DNA from: Fibrobacter sp.
GTDB lineage: Bacteria > Fibrobacterota > Fibrobacteria > Fibrobacterales > Fibrobacteraceae
DNA: 42,293 bases
Reading direction: 5' to 3'
NCBI GenBank assembly: GCA_017530965.1
Contig: JAFXLS010000135.1
Span: 1 to 42,293, forward strand
Notes under the pieces: generated by a model
Database searches by the model: none
Seen by the model: the letters and a program-made list of their open reading frames with translations, nothing else
What the model was told of the DNA's origin: nothing
In this document: positions 1 through 8,632 of the stretch, piece by piece
Layout of the letters: each line of letters begins with the position of its first letter
Numbering within the stretch: position 1 is the stretch's first letter
Program-made: the position numbers and the translations under genes

Positions 1-2
1 CC

Positions 3-176
3 AATGTCGACGAACGCCTGAAGCAGATGGCTGCCGCCTACCATGTGGACTTTGAAACCCTCAAGGGCCACTTCCGTCAGTCCGGCCGCATCAACCAGCT
101 CCGCGATGAACTCCGCGTTCAGATGGCTGCCGACTTCATCGTCGGTATCCGCCCGGCTGCTGAAGAAAACAAGTAA
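3..176 (+). CDS. tig: Trigger factor, C-terminal fragment (partial)
   Basis: The window opens inside this reading frame; 57 codons and a TAA stop (174-176) are visible. Trigger factor is the ribosome-bound chaperone and prolyl isomerase that meets nascent chains. The helical, charged C-terminus (KQMAAAYHVDF, then LRDELRVQMAADFIVG) resembles the end of the trigger factor chaperone domain. The position 12 bases upstream of clpP-clpX is the classic tig-clpP-clpX order and is the main support. The PPIase domain and ribosome-binding signature lie outside the window, so the identification rests on the tail and on synteny. Confidence 0.75.
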   Translation, partial: NVDERLKQMAAAYHVDFETLKGHFRQSGRINQLRDELRVQMAADFIVGIRPAAEENK

Positions 177-188
177 GAGGTAAATTGA

Positions 189-779
189 ATGATCATCCCT
201 ACCGTCATCGAGACCACCGGACGCGGTGAACGCGCCTACGATATCTACTCCCGTCTCCTCAAGGAACGCATTATCTTCTTGGGCACGCCGATTAACGACG
301 AAGTGGCGAACAACGTCATGGCCCAGCTGATTTTCCTTGAATACGAGAATCCGGAAAAGGATATCACGCTGTACATCAACAGCCCGGGTGGTTACGTTTC
401 GGCAGGGCTTGCCATTTACGACACCATGCAGCATGTTCGCCCGAACATTGCGACCATCTGCATTGGTAACTGCGCCTCGATGGCTGCGGTGTTGCTTGCG
501 GCAGGCACCAAGGGCAAGCGCTATGCGCTCCCGCATTCCCGCATCATGCTTCACCAGCCGTCTGGCGCTGCTACCGGTCAGTCGACCGATATCCAGATTA
601 CCGCAAAAGAAATCGTGCGCACCAAGGAAACCTTGGCCGAAATCGTCGCCAAGCATACCGGCAAGTCCATTGACGAAGTCCGTGAAAAGACCGACCGCGA
701 TTTCTACATGGGTCCCGAAGAAGCAAAGGCCTTCGGTGTCATTGACGAAATCTTTGTTCCGCGTAAAGAGGGCATTTAA
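189..779 (+). CDS. clpP: ATP-dependent Clp protease proteolytic subunit ClpP
   Basis: Serine peptidase (family S14) that forms the double-heptamer chamber degrading substrates unfolded by ClpX or ClpA. The 196-residue length is typical. The catalytic triad is complete: Ser97 in GNCASMAA, His122 in RIMLHQP and Asp171 in [10 protein letters not shown]. The strand motif INSPGG lies at residues 63-68. An AGAGG Shine-Dalgarno at 176-180 supports the ATG at 189. The stop codon overlaps the clpX start by one base (TAATG), so the two are translationally coupled, and the operon continues from tig. Nothing is missing or odd. Confidence 0.98.
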   Translation: MIIPTVIETTGRGERAYDIYSRLLKERIIFLGTPINDEVANNVMAQLIFLEYENPEKDITLYINSPGGYVSAGLAIYDTMQHVRPNIATICIGNCASMAAVLLAAGTKGKRYALPHSRIMLHQPSGAATGQSTDIQITAKEIVRTKETLAEIVAKHTGKSIDEVREKTDRDFYMGPEEAKAFGVIDEIFVPRKEGI

Positions 780-2062
780 TGTATCGTAGCGGGAAAAATC
801 ACCCGACGGTTACGTGTAGTTTCTGCGGCAAGCCCGCAGAACGCGTCGAGAAGATGATTACGGGCGCAGGCGTACAGATTTGTAGCGACTGCGTTGCCAT
901 GTGTCACCGCATTATCGAAGAAGACCGCATGCGTGCGAAGCAGGAAACTGCCGCTGCCGAAGCTTCGTCGAAACCGCTCCCGCTCCCGACCGAAATCAAG
1001 GCCCACTTGGACGAATACGTCATTGGCCAGGACCAGGCGAAGACCGCCCTCTCTGTGGCGGTGTACAATCACTACAAGCGTCTGCGTTACAAGCAGGCTC
1101 ACCCCGATGCGCAGGAAGTGGAAAAATCCAACTTGCTCCTGGTGGGTCCCACTGGTTCGGGTAAGACCCTTCTGGCTCAGACCATGGCGCGCTTCCTGGA
1201 CGTTCCCTTTACCATTGCCGATGCTACCGTGCTGACTGAAGCGGGTTACGTGGGCGAAGACGTGGACAGTATTATCGTGCGCCTGTTGCAGGCTGCCGAC
1301 TACGATGTGGCCCGCGCCGAACGCGGTATCATCTTTATCGATGAAATTGACAAGATTGCCCGTAAGACTGCCAACCCCTCCATTACTCGCGACGTGAGCG
1401 GTGAAGGCGTGCAGCAGGGTCTTTTGAAGCTTTTGGAAGGTACTGTGGCTGCCGTGCCGCCGAAGGGTGGCCGTAAGCACCCCGAACAGCCGCTGGTGCA
1501 GGTGAACACCAAGAACATTCTGTTCATTTGCGGTGGCGCCTTCGAAACGCTCGACAAGATTATTTCCCGCCGCGTGAATACGGGCGGCATGGGCTTCGGT
1601 GCCGACATCCGCAGCGCCGAAGAAAATTCCCTGACGGAACTCTTCAAGCTCTTGGAACCCGATGACCTGATTCAGTTCGGCTTGATTCCTGAAATCGTGG
1701 GCCGCTTGCCCGTTGCCGTGGCTCTTGAAGAGCTTGACGAGGCTGCCCTCCTGAATATTTTGACTCAGCCGAAGAATGCCCTTGTAAAGCAGTACAAGAG
1801 CTTGTTCGAAATGGACGGAATCGAGCTCAAGTTTGACGACGATGCCCTCAAGGAAATTGTCCGCGAAACCATGGCTCGCAAGACGGGTGCCCGCGGGCTC
1901 CGCTCCGTAATGGAAAAGACCTTGCAGAAGGCCATGTTTGAAATGCCGGGCTCCGGCAACAAGCAGTTTGTCGTGACTGCAGAAATTGTGAAGAGCGGCT
2001 TGCAGGCTCCTTCGGAGAAGAAGTCTGAATCTGCCAAGAAGAGCCGCAAGAAGGCTTCGTAA
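779..2062 (+). CDS. clpX: ATP-dependent Clp protease ATP-binding subunit ClpX
   Basis: AAA+ unfoldase that recognises tagged substrates and threads them into ClpP. The N-terminal C4 zinc-binding domain has Cys13, Cys16, Cys35 and Cys38. Walker A GPTGSGKT is at 123-130, Walker B IIFIDE at 184-189, the GYVG pore loop at 156-159 and the RKH loop at 232-234. The sensor-2 region GARGLRS is present near 370. The ClpP-docking loop, IGF in E. coli, reads MGF at 271-273, a conservative variant. The protein ends in a Lys/Ser-rich tail. The start ATG overlaps the clpP stop. Length 427 is typical. Confidence 0.98.
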   Translation: MYRSGKNHPTVTCSFCGKPAERVEKMITGAGVQICSDCVAMCHRIIEEDRMRAKQETAAAEASSKPLPLPTEIKAHLDEYVIGQDQAKTALSVAVYNHYKRLRYKQAHPDAQEVEKSNLLLVGPTGSGKTLLAQTMARFLDVPFTIADATVLTEAGYVGEDVDSIIVRLLQAADYDVARAERGIIFIDEIDKIARKTANPSITRDVSGEGVQQGLLKLLEGTVAAVPPKGGRKHPEQPLVQVNTKNILFICGGAFETLDKIISRRVNTGGMGFGADIRSAEENSLTELFKLLEPDDLIQFGLIPEIVGRLPVAVALEELDEAALLNILTQPKNALVKQYKSLFEMDGIELKFDDDALKEIVRETMARKTGARGLRSVMEKTLQKAMFEMPGSGNKQFVVTAEIVKSGLQAPSEKKSESAKKSRKKAS

Positions 2063-2098
2063 AACGAAAGAACTCGTTATAAATAGCTGGCTTACACA

Positions 2099-2587
2099 AT
2101 GTCAGAATTAAATCGTGAATCCATGGTGGAATTCTTCGGTGAAGAAGAATTCAAGAAGTTGTGCAATCATGAGGCAGGACATGCCCTGATTGCCTATTTG
2201 TTCAAGCGCCCGCTGGAATACGTGAAGATGGACATGTCCAAGGAACGTCCGGGTATTACGCACATTGCCGGCAGCGAGCTGGAAGGCGATGCCCATATCG
2301 CTATGGCGGGGCATTTGGCGGAATTCCTGATGCGCAAGGATTTTGCCTGCGACTTGGATACGGTCATGAAGGAGCTGCCCGCAGAACTTTACAAGAGTGA
2401 TCCGGATTACCAGCGTTTTCAGGCGGCCTGCTATTATTTCCAGCTGGCGGAAACCAGTGTGGTGGAGCAGGATTTCAACATCCTGATGGCATGCCGCAAG
2501 TCCCTTTGCGGAATCGCAAACGCCTTAAATGAACGGCTCTATTTGAGCCGTAGCGATATCGAAGAAATCTTGAAAGGGAATTCGTAG
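2099..2587 (+). CDS. Stand-alone M41 (FtsH-type) metallopeptidase domain protein
   Basis: 162 residues with no AAA+ domain, no signal peptide and no membrane segment. HEAGHALIAYLF at 24-35 carries the zinc motif HEXXH (His24, Glu25, His28) in the form used by the FtsH peptidase domain. The following MAGHLAEFL resembles the FtsH segment after the zinc site, and Asp85 in the CDLDTV stretch sits where FtsH has its third zinc ligand. FtsH normally carries this domain fused behind an ATPase. Here it lies 36 bases after clpX on the same strand, so it is probably cotranscribed with ClpXP. No convincing Shine-Dalgarno precedes the ATG. Peptidase activity and any partnership with ClpX are inference. 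Confidence 0.7.
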   Translation: MSELNRESMVEFFGEEEFKKLCNHEAGHALIAYLFKRPLEYVKMDMSKERPGITHIAGSELEGDAHIAMAGHLAEFLMRKDFACDLDTVMKELPAELYKSDPDYQRFQAACYYFQLAETSVVEQDFNILMACRKSLCGIANALNERLYLSRSDIEEILKGNS

Positions 2588-2609
2588 CTTCTGCTACGAT
2601 TTCTTTTTT
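2583..2609 (+). terminator. Rho-independent terminator of the clp operon
   Basis: CGTAGC (2583-2588), loop TTCT, GCTACG (2593-2598), followed by ATTTCTTTTTT. The stem overlaps the stop codon of the M41-like gene and the 3' end of the convergent BatD-like gene. The stem is short (6 bp). Confidence 0.6.
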
Positions 2610-3595
2610 GAAGCCTTGGCGCGTTCTGCCTTTACGGTTTGTACGGCGGCCTTGAGCGCGTCTTTCTTGGCCTGCTCCTCTTCAGGAGTGGGCTTCGTGT
2701 CTTCCAAAAGGTGATCGGCCCATTCGTCCCAGAAACGGCAGCGTTCGCCTTCGAGTTTCATCTTGGCAAACTTCACCGGTTCGGTTTCGACGGCAAGCGT
2801 CACGACCGATTCCTTGTAGGCTTGCGGAAGGCCTGCCACATGTGCCATGCGCTGCTTGAGTTCGGCCACGGTGGCATCGAGAATATCGACTTCGAAACGG
2901 CGTTCTATATAGCGGCGGGCAATAAAGCCGAGGGCCATAAAGTAGTCGCCCTGATTGCCTTCGGCGAGGTAATTCTTCTGGCGGAGTTCCTTGAGGGCAA
3001 GCACCGCTTCTTCGTACGGCGGGAGTCTCGGGGCAGCACCCGCCTTCGCAAATTTTTTATGCAGGAACCAACCGAGGAATACCAACAGGGCGACGCCTAC
3101 CACAATCAGCACGATGTAGAGCCACTGCGGGAGACGCGGATCGTCGAGCGGGTCCTCGACTTCCAAGATGTCTTCTTCTTCGCCGGTGGTGCGGGTAGAA
3201 ACTTTGACGGCTACGGGGTCGGTGCTTGTCTTGACAGTGTCGCTACCGATGACGGCGCTCACTTGCTGCGGGGCAATCAGAAAGTCGCCGCTCACGAAGG
3301 TGTTGAGCGTTGCAAGCCAGGTGAATTTGGCGGTGCCCTTGGGCATGCCTTCGGTCACCTTTTCGTTCTTCATTTCTTTGACTTCGAAGCTGCCGAGGTT
3401 TCCGACAAAGCTGGGCAAGTCGACGATTGTGTTTTCGGGGGCCACCACCTGGATTTCGTAATTGAATATGTCGCCCACGAATACCTGGGCGTTATCGACG
3501 TTCGCCTTGACCGATACATCGAAGGCGAGGGCGCTTGTGGTACAAAATGCGATTGCAGTAAAAAGAATTGCGAGAGAGCTAAAAATTCGAGACAT
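2594..3595 (-). CDS. BatD-like membrane protein (oxygen-tolerance family)
   Basis: 333 residues. A signal peptide (IFSSLAILFTAIAFCTTSALA) is followed by a periplasmic beta-rich region similar to BatD N-terminal domains (FVGDIFNYEIQV; FLIAPQQVSAVIGSD), then an acidic stretch. One membrane segment follows (LYIVLIVVGVALLVFLGWFL) and then a charged cytoplasmic domain with a Lys-rich end. The BatD family sits in Bat/MoxR operons linked to stress tolerance and envelope assembly. The ATG at 3595 is chosen over one at 3613 because GAGG lies six bases before it and the signal peptide starts there. No MoxR, BatA or BatB gene is adjacent; a DUF58 gene occurs alone at 33272. The protein is convergent with the clp operon. 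Confidence 0.6.
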   Translation of the reverse strand: MSRIFSSLAILFTAIAFCTTSALAFDVSVKANVDNAQVFVGDIFNYEIQVVAPENTIVDLPSFVGNLGSFEVKEMKNEKVTEGMPKGTAKFTWLATLNTFVSGDFLIAPQQVSAVIGSDTVKTSTDPVAVKVSTRTTGEEEDILEVEDPLDDPRLPQWLYIVLIVVGVALLVFLGWFLHKKFAKAGAAPRLPPYEEAVLALKELRQKNYLAEGNQGDYFMALGFIARRYIERRFEVDILDATVAELKQRMAHVAGLPQAYKESVVTLAVETEPVKFAKMKLEGERCRFWDEWADHLLEDTKPTPEEEQAKKDALKAAVQTVKAERAKASKKKS

Positions 3596-3662
3596 ATAAA
3601 CCTCAGTGCCCAAGAATATACAAATTTTGGGGTGTGCGGGGCAACTTGGGCGGGATGTTTAT

Positions 3663-3670
3663 CTATATTC
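3663..3670 (+). promoter_or_regulatory. CTATATTC box before the 3681 start
   Basis: A TAnnTTT-like box ten bases before the ATG, with no Shine-Dalgarno. One of a recurrent set in this window, proposed as a -7/-10 element giving a very short leader. Confidence 0.4.
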
Positions 3671-3680
3671 CCATGGGCTT

Positions 3681-4691
3681 ATGCTTTGGCGAAGAATTTG
3701 CAAATTGGTGTTTGTTTCGGTGCCGTTTGGCGCCGCGTTCGCCGTTGCCGCCGAAACTGCCGACAGCTCGGCAGTCAAGAAGGATTCCGTTGCCGTGGCC
3801 GATAGCACTGGGTTCAAGACTTCGCGTGAGGGCGTGTTTTCGATTGCCGCTTTGTTGTTGCCGCATAATTCGCTCAAGAATTCAGAGACTTTGCACAACT
3901 GGCCTTTTTTTGCGTTTGCGGTGCCTGCATACATGTACCATTTTAAGGTGCAGCAGGATTTTGGCAAACTGCTGAGTTTTAAGGGCTTGGCTTCGGGCGA
4001 TGTGAATTTTGCGGGGGTTGGCGTAAAGCTAGATGCTGCAATTGAACTGATGCACTTGCTGGAACTGGGGGCCGAGGCGAATACGGGTACCGCGCTGAAC
4101 TATGGTCGCACGGCAACCTTTATGGGTGTTTACCGGCCCGAAAAACGAAAGTACAGGCGCGATATTATGTTCACGGAATACACGTACGGCATGCGTTACC
4201 ATACGGCGCTCACTATACCGTTGCTTGCGTTTTTGCCCAAGAGCGACTGGACCAAGATTATTCTGAAGGGAACGGCGGAACTCAAGTATTCTGCGTATAC
4301 AGGCGCCGAAGATAAAGAGGTGTGGAAGGCCGGCAACGAAAACATGGTGAACGGATTTAAGTACAAGTACGGCGGCACGCTGATTTACATGATGCCGTTC
4401 AAGCGCGTGCCTATGGCGATGCTTGCAGTGAATGCGAGCGGCTTTAAGCACGAATATGATTTTGACGATGTGTACAAGGATTACAATCCGGACTTTGTAA
4501 CGGTGAGTATAACTCCGATGGCTTCGATCAAGGTGAGCAAAAAATGGAACGGCATGCTTATGGCATCAGTCTCGCGCGACCGCAAGTTTGAAAATCACCG
4601 CTACCCGACCACCGAAGAATTGTTGCAAAAGCAGGTGGGAAGCGAATGGGATTTGCGTACGGTCATGTTTATCATGAGCCGGAAATTCTAG
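3681..4691 (+). CDS. Secreted or outer-membrane protein of unknown function
   Basis: 336 residues; family not recognised. It starts with a short basic N-terminus and hydrophobic core ending in AAFAVAAET, a credible signal peptide, then a D/S/V-rich linker (DSSAVKKDSVAVADS). The rest has many short alternating strands and aromatic residues (FKYKYGGTLIYMMPF; MLMASVSRDRKF) and ends in Phe (MSRKF), which fits an outer-membrane beta-barrel. The ATG at 3681 is preferred to an ORF start at 3606 because the signal peptide begins there and the CTATATTC box lies just upstream. It is divergent from the BatD-like gene. Confidence 0.55.
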   Translation: MLWRRICKLVFVSVPFGAAFAVAAETADSSAVKKDSVAVADSTGFKTSREGVFSIAALLLPHNSLKNSETLHNWPFFAFAVPAYMYHFKVQQDFGKLLSFKGLASGDVNFAGVGVKLDAAIELMHLLELGAEANTGTALNYGRTATFMGVYRPEKRKYRRDIMFTEYTYGMRYHTALTIPLLAFLPKSDWTKIILKGTAELKYSAYTGAEDKEVWKAGNENMVNGFKYKYGGTLIYMMPFKRVPMAMLAVNASGFKHEYDFDDVYKDYNPDFVTVSITPMASIKVSKKWNGMLMASVSRDRKFENHRYPTTEELLQKQVGSEWDLRTVMFIMSRKF

Positions 4692-4697
4692 ATTCAC

Positions 4698-4731
4698 GTC
4701 ATTGCGAGTCCCTGAAGGGGGCGAAGCAATC
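4698..4731 (+). repeat. REP-like short palindromic repeat (GTCATTGCGAG type)
   Basis: Begins GTCATTGCGAG and ends GCGAAGCAATC, with ATTGC/GCAAT forming the ends of an inverted repeat around a CCCTGAAGGGG core. It lies between two + strand genes. Its layout parallels the GTCATCCTGAG...GAAGGATC elements elsewhere in the window. Confidence 0.5.
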
Positions 4732-4793
4732 TTTAGCCTTTTTTTAAATTTTAGAAATGGAAATGCTCGCTGTTGCGGGCTTGACGGAAGAAC

Positions 4794-6155
4794 ATGAACA
4801 TCGCTTTAATTATATACTTGGCATTTTTGATTGTGATTGCGGTGCGCAGTGCGCGGCGCGTAAAGGACATTCCCGATTTTTTCGTGGCGCGCAAAGGGGC
4901 GTCGGCGAAGGCGGTAGCCGGTAGCCTGGTTGCAACGATTCTTGGCGGGTCGGCCGTGATTGGCGCCGTCGATAGCGGCGCAAAACTCGGCGGGGCCGCG
5001 AGCTGGTTCATGCTGGTGGGAGCGCTTGGTTTGTTGGCGTTGATTCCGTTTGCGGGTCGAGCCTACAGTCATGGCAAATATGCGCTGCCGGATTTGGTCG
5101 AAAACTTGTACGGCAAGGGTCCGCGACTGGTCGCTTCTTTTGTGATTCCGGTTGCATGGACGGGCATTGTGGCGGCCCAGATTATTGCGGCGGCAAAGCT
5201 CTTGATGACGTTTACTTCGATGGGCTATATGACGGCGGCGATTGTGTCGGCGGCGGTATTCACCGGTTACACGCTTGCGGGTGGCCAGGTTTCGATTTTG
5301 CGCACCGATTTTTTGCAGGCATGCCTGATTATCGCGGGGCTCTTGTTGCTTGCGGGCTTTGCGAAGTTTGGCGGTGGCGAGCTCGGCAGTATGGCGGCTA
5401 GCGCTACGACTAGTGTGGCGCCCAAGTTTCCGTTTAACACGAACTTCACACCGCTCGACTTGTTCCTTTTGATTCTCACTTATGGTACTACGTATACGGC
5501 TGGCCCCGATATTTACAGCCGCATGTTCTGCGCGAAAGATGCGACGACAGCCAAGAAGGCGATTGGCATGGCGGCATGCGTCTTGATTCCCGTTGCATTC
5601 GTAATCGGCTTCCTGGCGGTTTATGGAGTGAGCCTCGTTGGTGTGCAGGGTGCCCGCATTACGGCGATTGCAAATGCGGTATTGCCGCCGGCGCTTTTGC
5701 CGGTATTTGCACTTGCACTTTTGAGCGTGGTGCTGAGCAGTGCCGATACGACGCTTTTGAGTAGTTCCATTATCATTAACGGGCTGTGCCGCAAGCCCAC
5801 GTTGCTTCAGGCACGTATCATTATCTTGCTGAACGGAATCGTGGCACTCCTGCTTGCGCTCGTGTTTACCGACATTATTGGCACGCTCTTGTTGGCGCTT
5901 GCGGTTTACGCGGGGGCGTTTACGGTACCGATTTTGTGGGGTCTTTTGGGCCTTAAGGCAAAACCCAAATTTGTGGGAACCGCCATTGTGGTAGGTGGAA
6001 TCTTGGCGCTTTCGGGTAAACTGTGTCCGGCGTTACCGGGTTCGCTTGGCTCGCATACCGGGGATATCCTGATGATTGCCGCGTTTGTGGTGAACGCAAT
6101 TATCCTTGCGCTTGGCCGCGACTCTCGTGCCGCTGACGATAGGTTTAAAGTTTAA
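4794..6155 (+). CDS. Sodium:solute symporter family (SSS) transporter
   Basis: 453 residues, almost entirely hydrophobic, with about 12-13 predicted membrane helices. The N-terminus (IIYLAFLIVIAVRSARR, then DFFVARKG) and the following glycine-rich stretch (SLVATILGGSAVIGAVDSG) match the SSS family (PutP/SglT/PanF-like), which couples Na+ to uptake of sugars, amino acids or vitamins. TYTAGPDIYSRMFCAKDA at about 229-246 matches the conserved mid-protein segment of the family. The substrate cannot be read from sequence. GGAAG lies seven bases before the ATG. Its 3' end overlaps the convergent M48 gene by four bases. Confidence 0.85.
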   Translation: MNIALIIYLAFLIVIAVRSARRVKDIPDFFVARKGASAKAVAGSLVATILGGSAVIGAVDSGAKLGGAASWFMLVGALGLLALIPFAGRAYSHGKYALPDLVENLYGKGPRLVASFVIPVAWTGIVAAQIIAAAKLLMTFTSMGYMTAAIVSAAVFTGYTLAGGQVSILRTDFLQACLIIAGLLLLAGFAKFGGGELGSMAASATTSVAPKFPFNTNFTPLDLFLLILTYGTTYTAGPDIYSRMFCAKDATTAKKAIGMAACVLIPVAFVIGFLAVYGVSLVGVQGARITAIANAVLPPALLPVFALALLSVVLSSADTTLLSSSIIINGLCRKPTLLQARIIILLNGIVALLLALVFTDIIGTLLLALAVYAGAFTVPILWGLLGLKAKPKFVGTAIVVGGILALSGKLCPALPGSLGSHTGDILMIAAFVVNAIILALGRDSRAADDRFKV

Positions 6156-6727
6156 ACCGCCTTAACTTCTTTGTTCAAAATCTTTTGACTGCGAATTGCG
6201 ACAGTCGGGTGTTCGCGGTAAATCACCGCGAACAATTTTGTATACGGGATTTCACTTTCGGCAAGGTTTCGCATGGCGGCTTTGGCCACCTTTTTGCCGA
6301 GCTTGTCAAAAGCATAGCGGTCGGCTTCGTATTCCTGGTGCCAACAGTACAAGTGGAATACGGTGCGGAACGGAATTGCCGCTAAATGAAGCCAGAGAAT
6401 AGATTCTACAAGCGACATGCCGTGGCTTGCAAGCAAGAAGGCGAAAAACCATACGGCCAAGAGCAACAGGGCCACTTTGGCAAGGTTCCGCAAAATGCCG
6501 TGACGCAGGTTTGCGTGGCCTTCTTCATGCTTTTTCACGAATTCGTTTTCGGCAGGATCCTTGCGATTTTCGGGCAGCGGTACGATATCGTTCAGCAAAG
6601 GAATCAGGCGCAGTACGGCAAAGAGGCCGCCGCGCATTTGCGTAAGCCTGCGTTCGCGAATTTCAAGCACGAGGCGTGCTGCAAATTCAACAGTGAGGAG
6701 CGATCCGAGTAAAAGCCAGGGTGACAT
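6152..6727 (-). CDS. M48-family-like membrane metallopeptidase
   Basis: 191 residues. An N-terminal hydrophobic segment is followed by HEEGH (67-71, the HEXXH zinc motif), two membrane stretches (VALLLLAVWFFAFLLA; LWLHLAAIPFRTVF), and EYEADRYAF (132-140), which supplies the ExxxD motif of M48 with Glu132 as third zinc ligand. REHPTVAIR (171-179) matches the conserved HPxxxxR near the end of HtpX/Ste24 enzymes. It is shorter than HtpX (about 290 residues), so a minimal member. The start codon overlaps the stop of the upstream DUF4954 gene (TAATG), so the pair is coupled. The substrate is unknown; the homology call comes from the three motifs. Confidence 0.75.
   Translation of the reverse strand: MSPWLLLGSLLTVEFAARLVLEIRERRLTQMRGGLFAVLRLIPLLNDIVPLPENRKDPAENEFVKKHEEGHANLRHGILRNLAKVALLLLAVWFFAFLLASHGMSLVESILWLHLAAIPFRTVFHLYCWHQEYEADRYAFDKLGKKVAKAAMRNLAESEIPYTKLFAVIYREHPTVAIRSQKILNKEVKAV
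6211..6233. repeat. Perfect 9-bp inverted repeat inside the M48 gene
   Basis: GTTCGCGGT and ACCGCGAAC flank AAATC. On the + strand it lies 56 bases past the symporter stop, so it could act as that gene's transcription terminator, though the following AATTTTG tract is weak. On the - strand it encodes the conserved YREHP region. Confidence 0.45.
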
Positions 6728-8604
6728 TATTCGGGCTTATTCGTCTTGGCGATGGAATTCAGACGGCGTAATTTCTCTTCGACTCGGGCTTTTTCCCATT
6801 CGGTAAATCCCTTGTCGATAGGATGGGCGTCATCGTAGTCGTCAAAAATCTGGCGGCCCCGTTCATTGTCTTTGTCCAGCCCGTGGGTCACGCGTTCGAA
6901 CCAGTCTTTTTCCAGCTGGCGGTAACGCTTGAGCAGTTCGTCGAAGGTCTCGGGCAAGGTGACAACGCGTATGGCATCTTTGTTGATGTCGTTTGTGGCC
7001 ATGCGGCGCAGTTCCTTGACAGGCTGCGTCTGCAAATTAGGATCGGTTACGACCAACGTGATAATTTGTTCAAGAACGTAGCGTTCCAGGTATTCCTGGT
7101 ATGTCTTGATAGCCTGCTGGCGGATGCGTTCACGCATAAAGTTCTCGCCCAGACCGTCAATGTGTTCCTTGGTGTAAATGTCGCGGATGGCGGACACTTG
7201 CAAACGCTGATAGGCGTCGCAAACGTAGCGCACCGTATCCGGGTTGAAAATGCTGTAGAATGCCGAGGGTACAACGCCTTTGCCGCGCAATGAATACTTG
7301 TATAGGTTGCGGTCCAGAGCGTAGGCGTTGCGGGCGTAATTCCAGCCCGGCACGATTTCGTTTAGGCGTGGTGCCACTCCTACCAGTTGCGGGTCACCCG
7401 GACGAATCAGGGAGAAGGGGAATTTTACGCGCTGTGGGAGCGTGGTAAGTCCCGTGGCAATCAGGGTAAAGGGGGATTCGCGGTAGTTGGCGGGGAACTT
7501 GATGTTCACGCCGAGACCAAAGAACATTCCCTGGCCAGGCATCACTTCTTGGTCGGGCATGCGTCCGGTGTGGTTGCTGCCTACGTTGGCTCCGTAGCCT
7601 AGGTTGCCGCATCCGTCGGGCCAGAGGGCCGCAATCAAAAGGGAGTGGTGGTGCATTTGGGTCATGGGACCCACATAAGAACTATTCACTTCGCCTTCTT
7701 CAATGTGGCAGCACGGCGCAATAATCGAAGACTTCACGATTGCCTTGCAGGCAACGGTGGTGCGGCTCATGAGCACGGAACCTTGCACTTCGGCTCCGGT
7801 GTGGATGGTTACCGATTTCTGTACGTTGGAGTTTTCGAGAATGACGGAGTCATAAACGTGGCTGGGTTCTTCCAAAGACGAAAGCACCACGGAGTTGCGG
7901 ATTTTTTCGGCGCCTTCAATGCGTGCGTGGGCGCCAATCCAGCTGTTACGAATAATGTTGGTATTGCAGACTACGGCACCCTTGCCCACTACGCCAAAGG
8001 GGAAGGCGGTTTCTTCGCGGTAGGCCTTGAGTTGTTCGTCGAAGGCCGCAGCGACTTCGGGTTCCGGCTTGTGGAATAGTTGCGCTTCTACGAGTTCCAT
8101 GGTAATTTCGGGGAATACGGCGACTTTGCGTCCTCCCATTTCGTTACCCACGTGCATGGAATTGCCGATCATGTAACTGATTTTTCCGCTACTGATCATG
8201 GAACCTACGTTCTGGACAACAGCGCTACTGCGCACCAGGATGTTGCTCAGCATGGCCACCTTGTGGACCAGCGCGTTTTCGATAAAGCAATTGTGTACAA
8301 GACTGTCGTAAATACCTGTGGGGAACGACACGTCGCCCGGCAAAAGCAGCGTTCCAAAAAATTTCGGCAAGTAGACTTCGCCCATGAACGAGGAGCGATT
8401 GATCCGGTTCGGGTCAAAGTCGGGTTCGACCATAACCTTGTCCCAGGATTCGGAGCGGTTACCGTTCTTTTCAAGAATCAGGATTTCGTCTTCGGTCAGG
8501 TGACGGTATTTTGCGGTTCCGGACCTGATTCCCTTGAAATTTTCAACGGAGGTCGCTAAAATGCTGTTCTTGAGCGCTTTTTTCAATTTTAACAGTCGTT
8601 GCAT
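6727..8604 (-). CDS. DUF4954 family protein with left-handed beta-helix repeats
   Basis: 625 residues. The central part carries hexapeptide-type repeats (NIIRNSWIGAHARIEGA; SVTIHTGAEVQGSVLMS; AIVKSSIIAPCCHIEEG) typical of the left-handed beta-helix of sugar-nucleotide and acyl transferases. Conserved stretches such as LGYGANVGSNHTGRMPDQE and FFGLGVNIKFP match DUF4954 as I recall it from Bacteroidetes and Fibrobacter. The C-terminal 200 residues are helical and charged. A nucleotidyl- or acyl-transfer role is only suggested by the fold. The ATG at 8604 is preferred over one at 8682, which would run into the divergent gene. Only 28 bases separate it from the ATG at 8633 on the other strand. Confidence 0.7.
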   Translation of the reverse strand: MQRLLKLKKALKNSILATSVENFKGIRSGTAKYRHLTEDEILILEKNGNRSESWDKVMVEPDFDPNRINRSSFMGEVYLPKFFGTLLLPGDVSFPTGIYDSLVHNCFIENALVHKVAMLSNILVRSSAVVQNVGSMISSGKISYMIGNSMHVGNEMGGRKVAVFPEITMELVEAQLFHKPEPEVAAAFDEQLKAYREETAFPFGVVGKGAVVCNTNIIRNSWIGAHARIEGAEKIRNSVVLSSLEEPSHVYDSVILENSNVQKSVTIHTGAEVQGSVLMSRTTVACKAIVKSSIIAPCCHIEEGEVNSSYVGPMTQMHHHSLLIAALWPDGCGNLGYGANVGSNHTGRMPDQEVMPGQGMFFGLGVNIKFPANYRESPFTLIATGLTTLPQRVKFPFSLIRPGDPQLVGVAPRLNEIVPGWNYARNAYALDRNLYKYSLRGKGVVPSAFYSIFNPDTVRYVCDAYQRLQVSAIRDIYTKEHIDGLGENFMRERIRQQAIKTYQEYLERYVLEQIITLVVTDPNLQTQPVKELRRMATNDINKDAIRVVTLPETFDELLKRYRQLEKDWFERVTHGLDKDNERGRQIFDDYDDAHPIDKGFTEWEKARVEEKLRRLNSIAKTNKPE

Positions 8605-8618
8605 GGCATAAAAATAGC

Positions 8619-8626
8619 CTAAATTT
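8619..8626 (+). promoter_or_regulatory. CTAAATTT box before the 8633 start
   Basis: Six bases upstream of the ATG at 8633, in a 28-base divergent gap that leaves no room for ordinary leaders. Confidence 0.4.
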
Positions 8627-8632
8627 GGGGCG

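Noticed and set aside
2639-3805. A 388-codon + strand open frame opposite the BatD-like gene
   Set aside because: Phe/Gly/His-rich shadow translation with no family pattern; the - strand gene has signal peptide, membrane segment and ribosome site.
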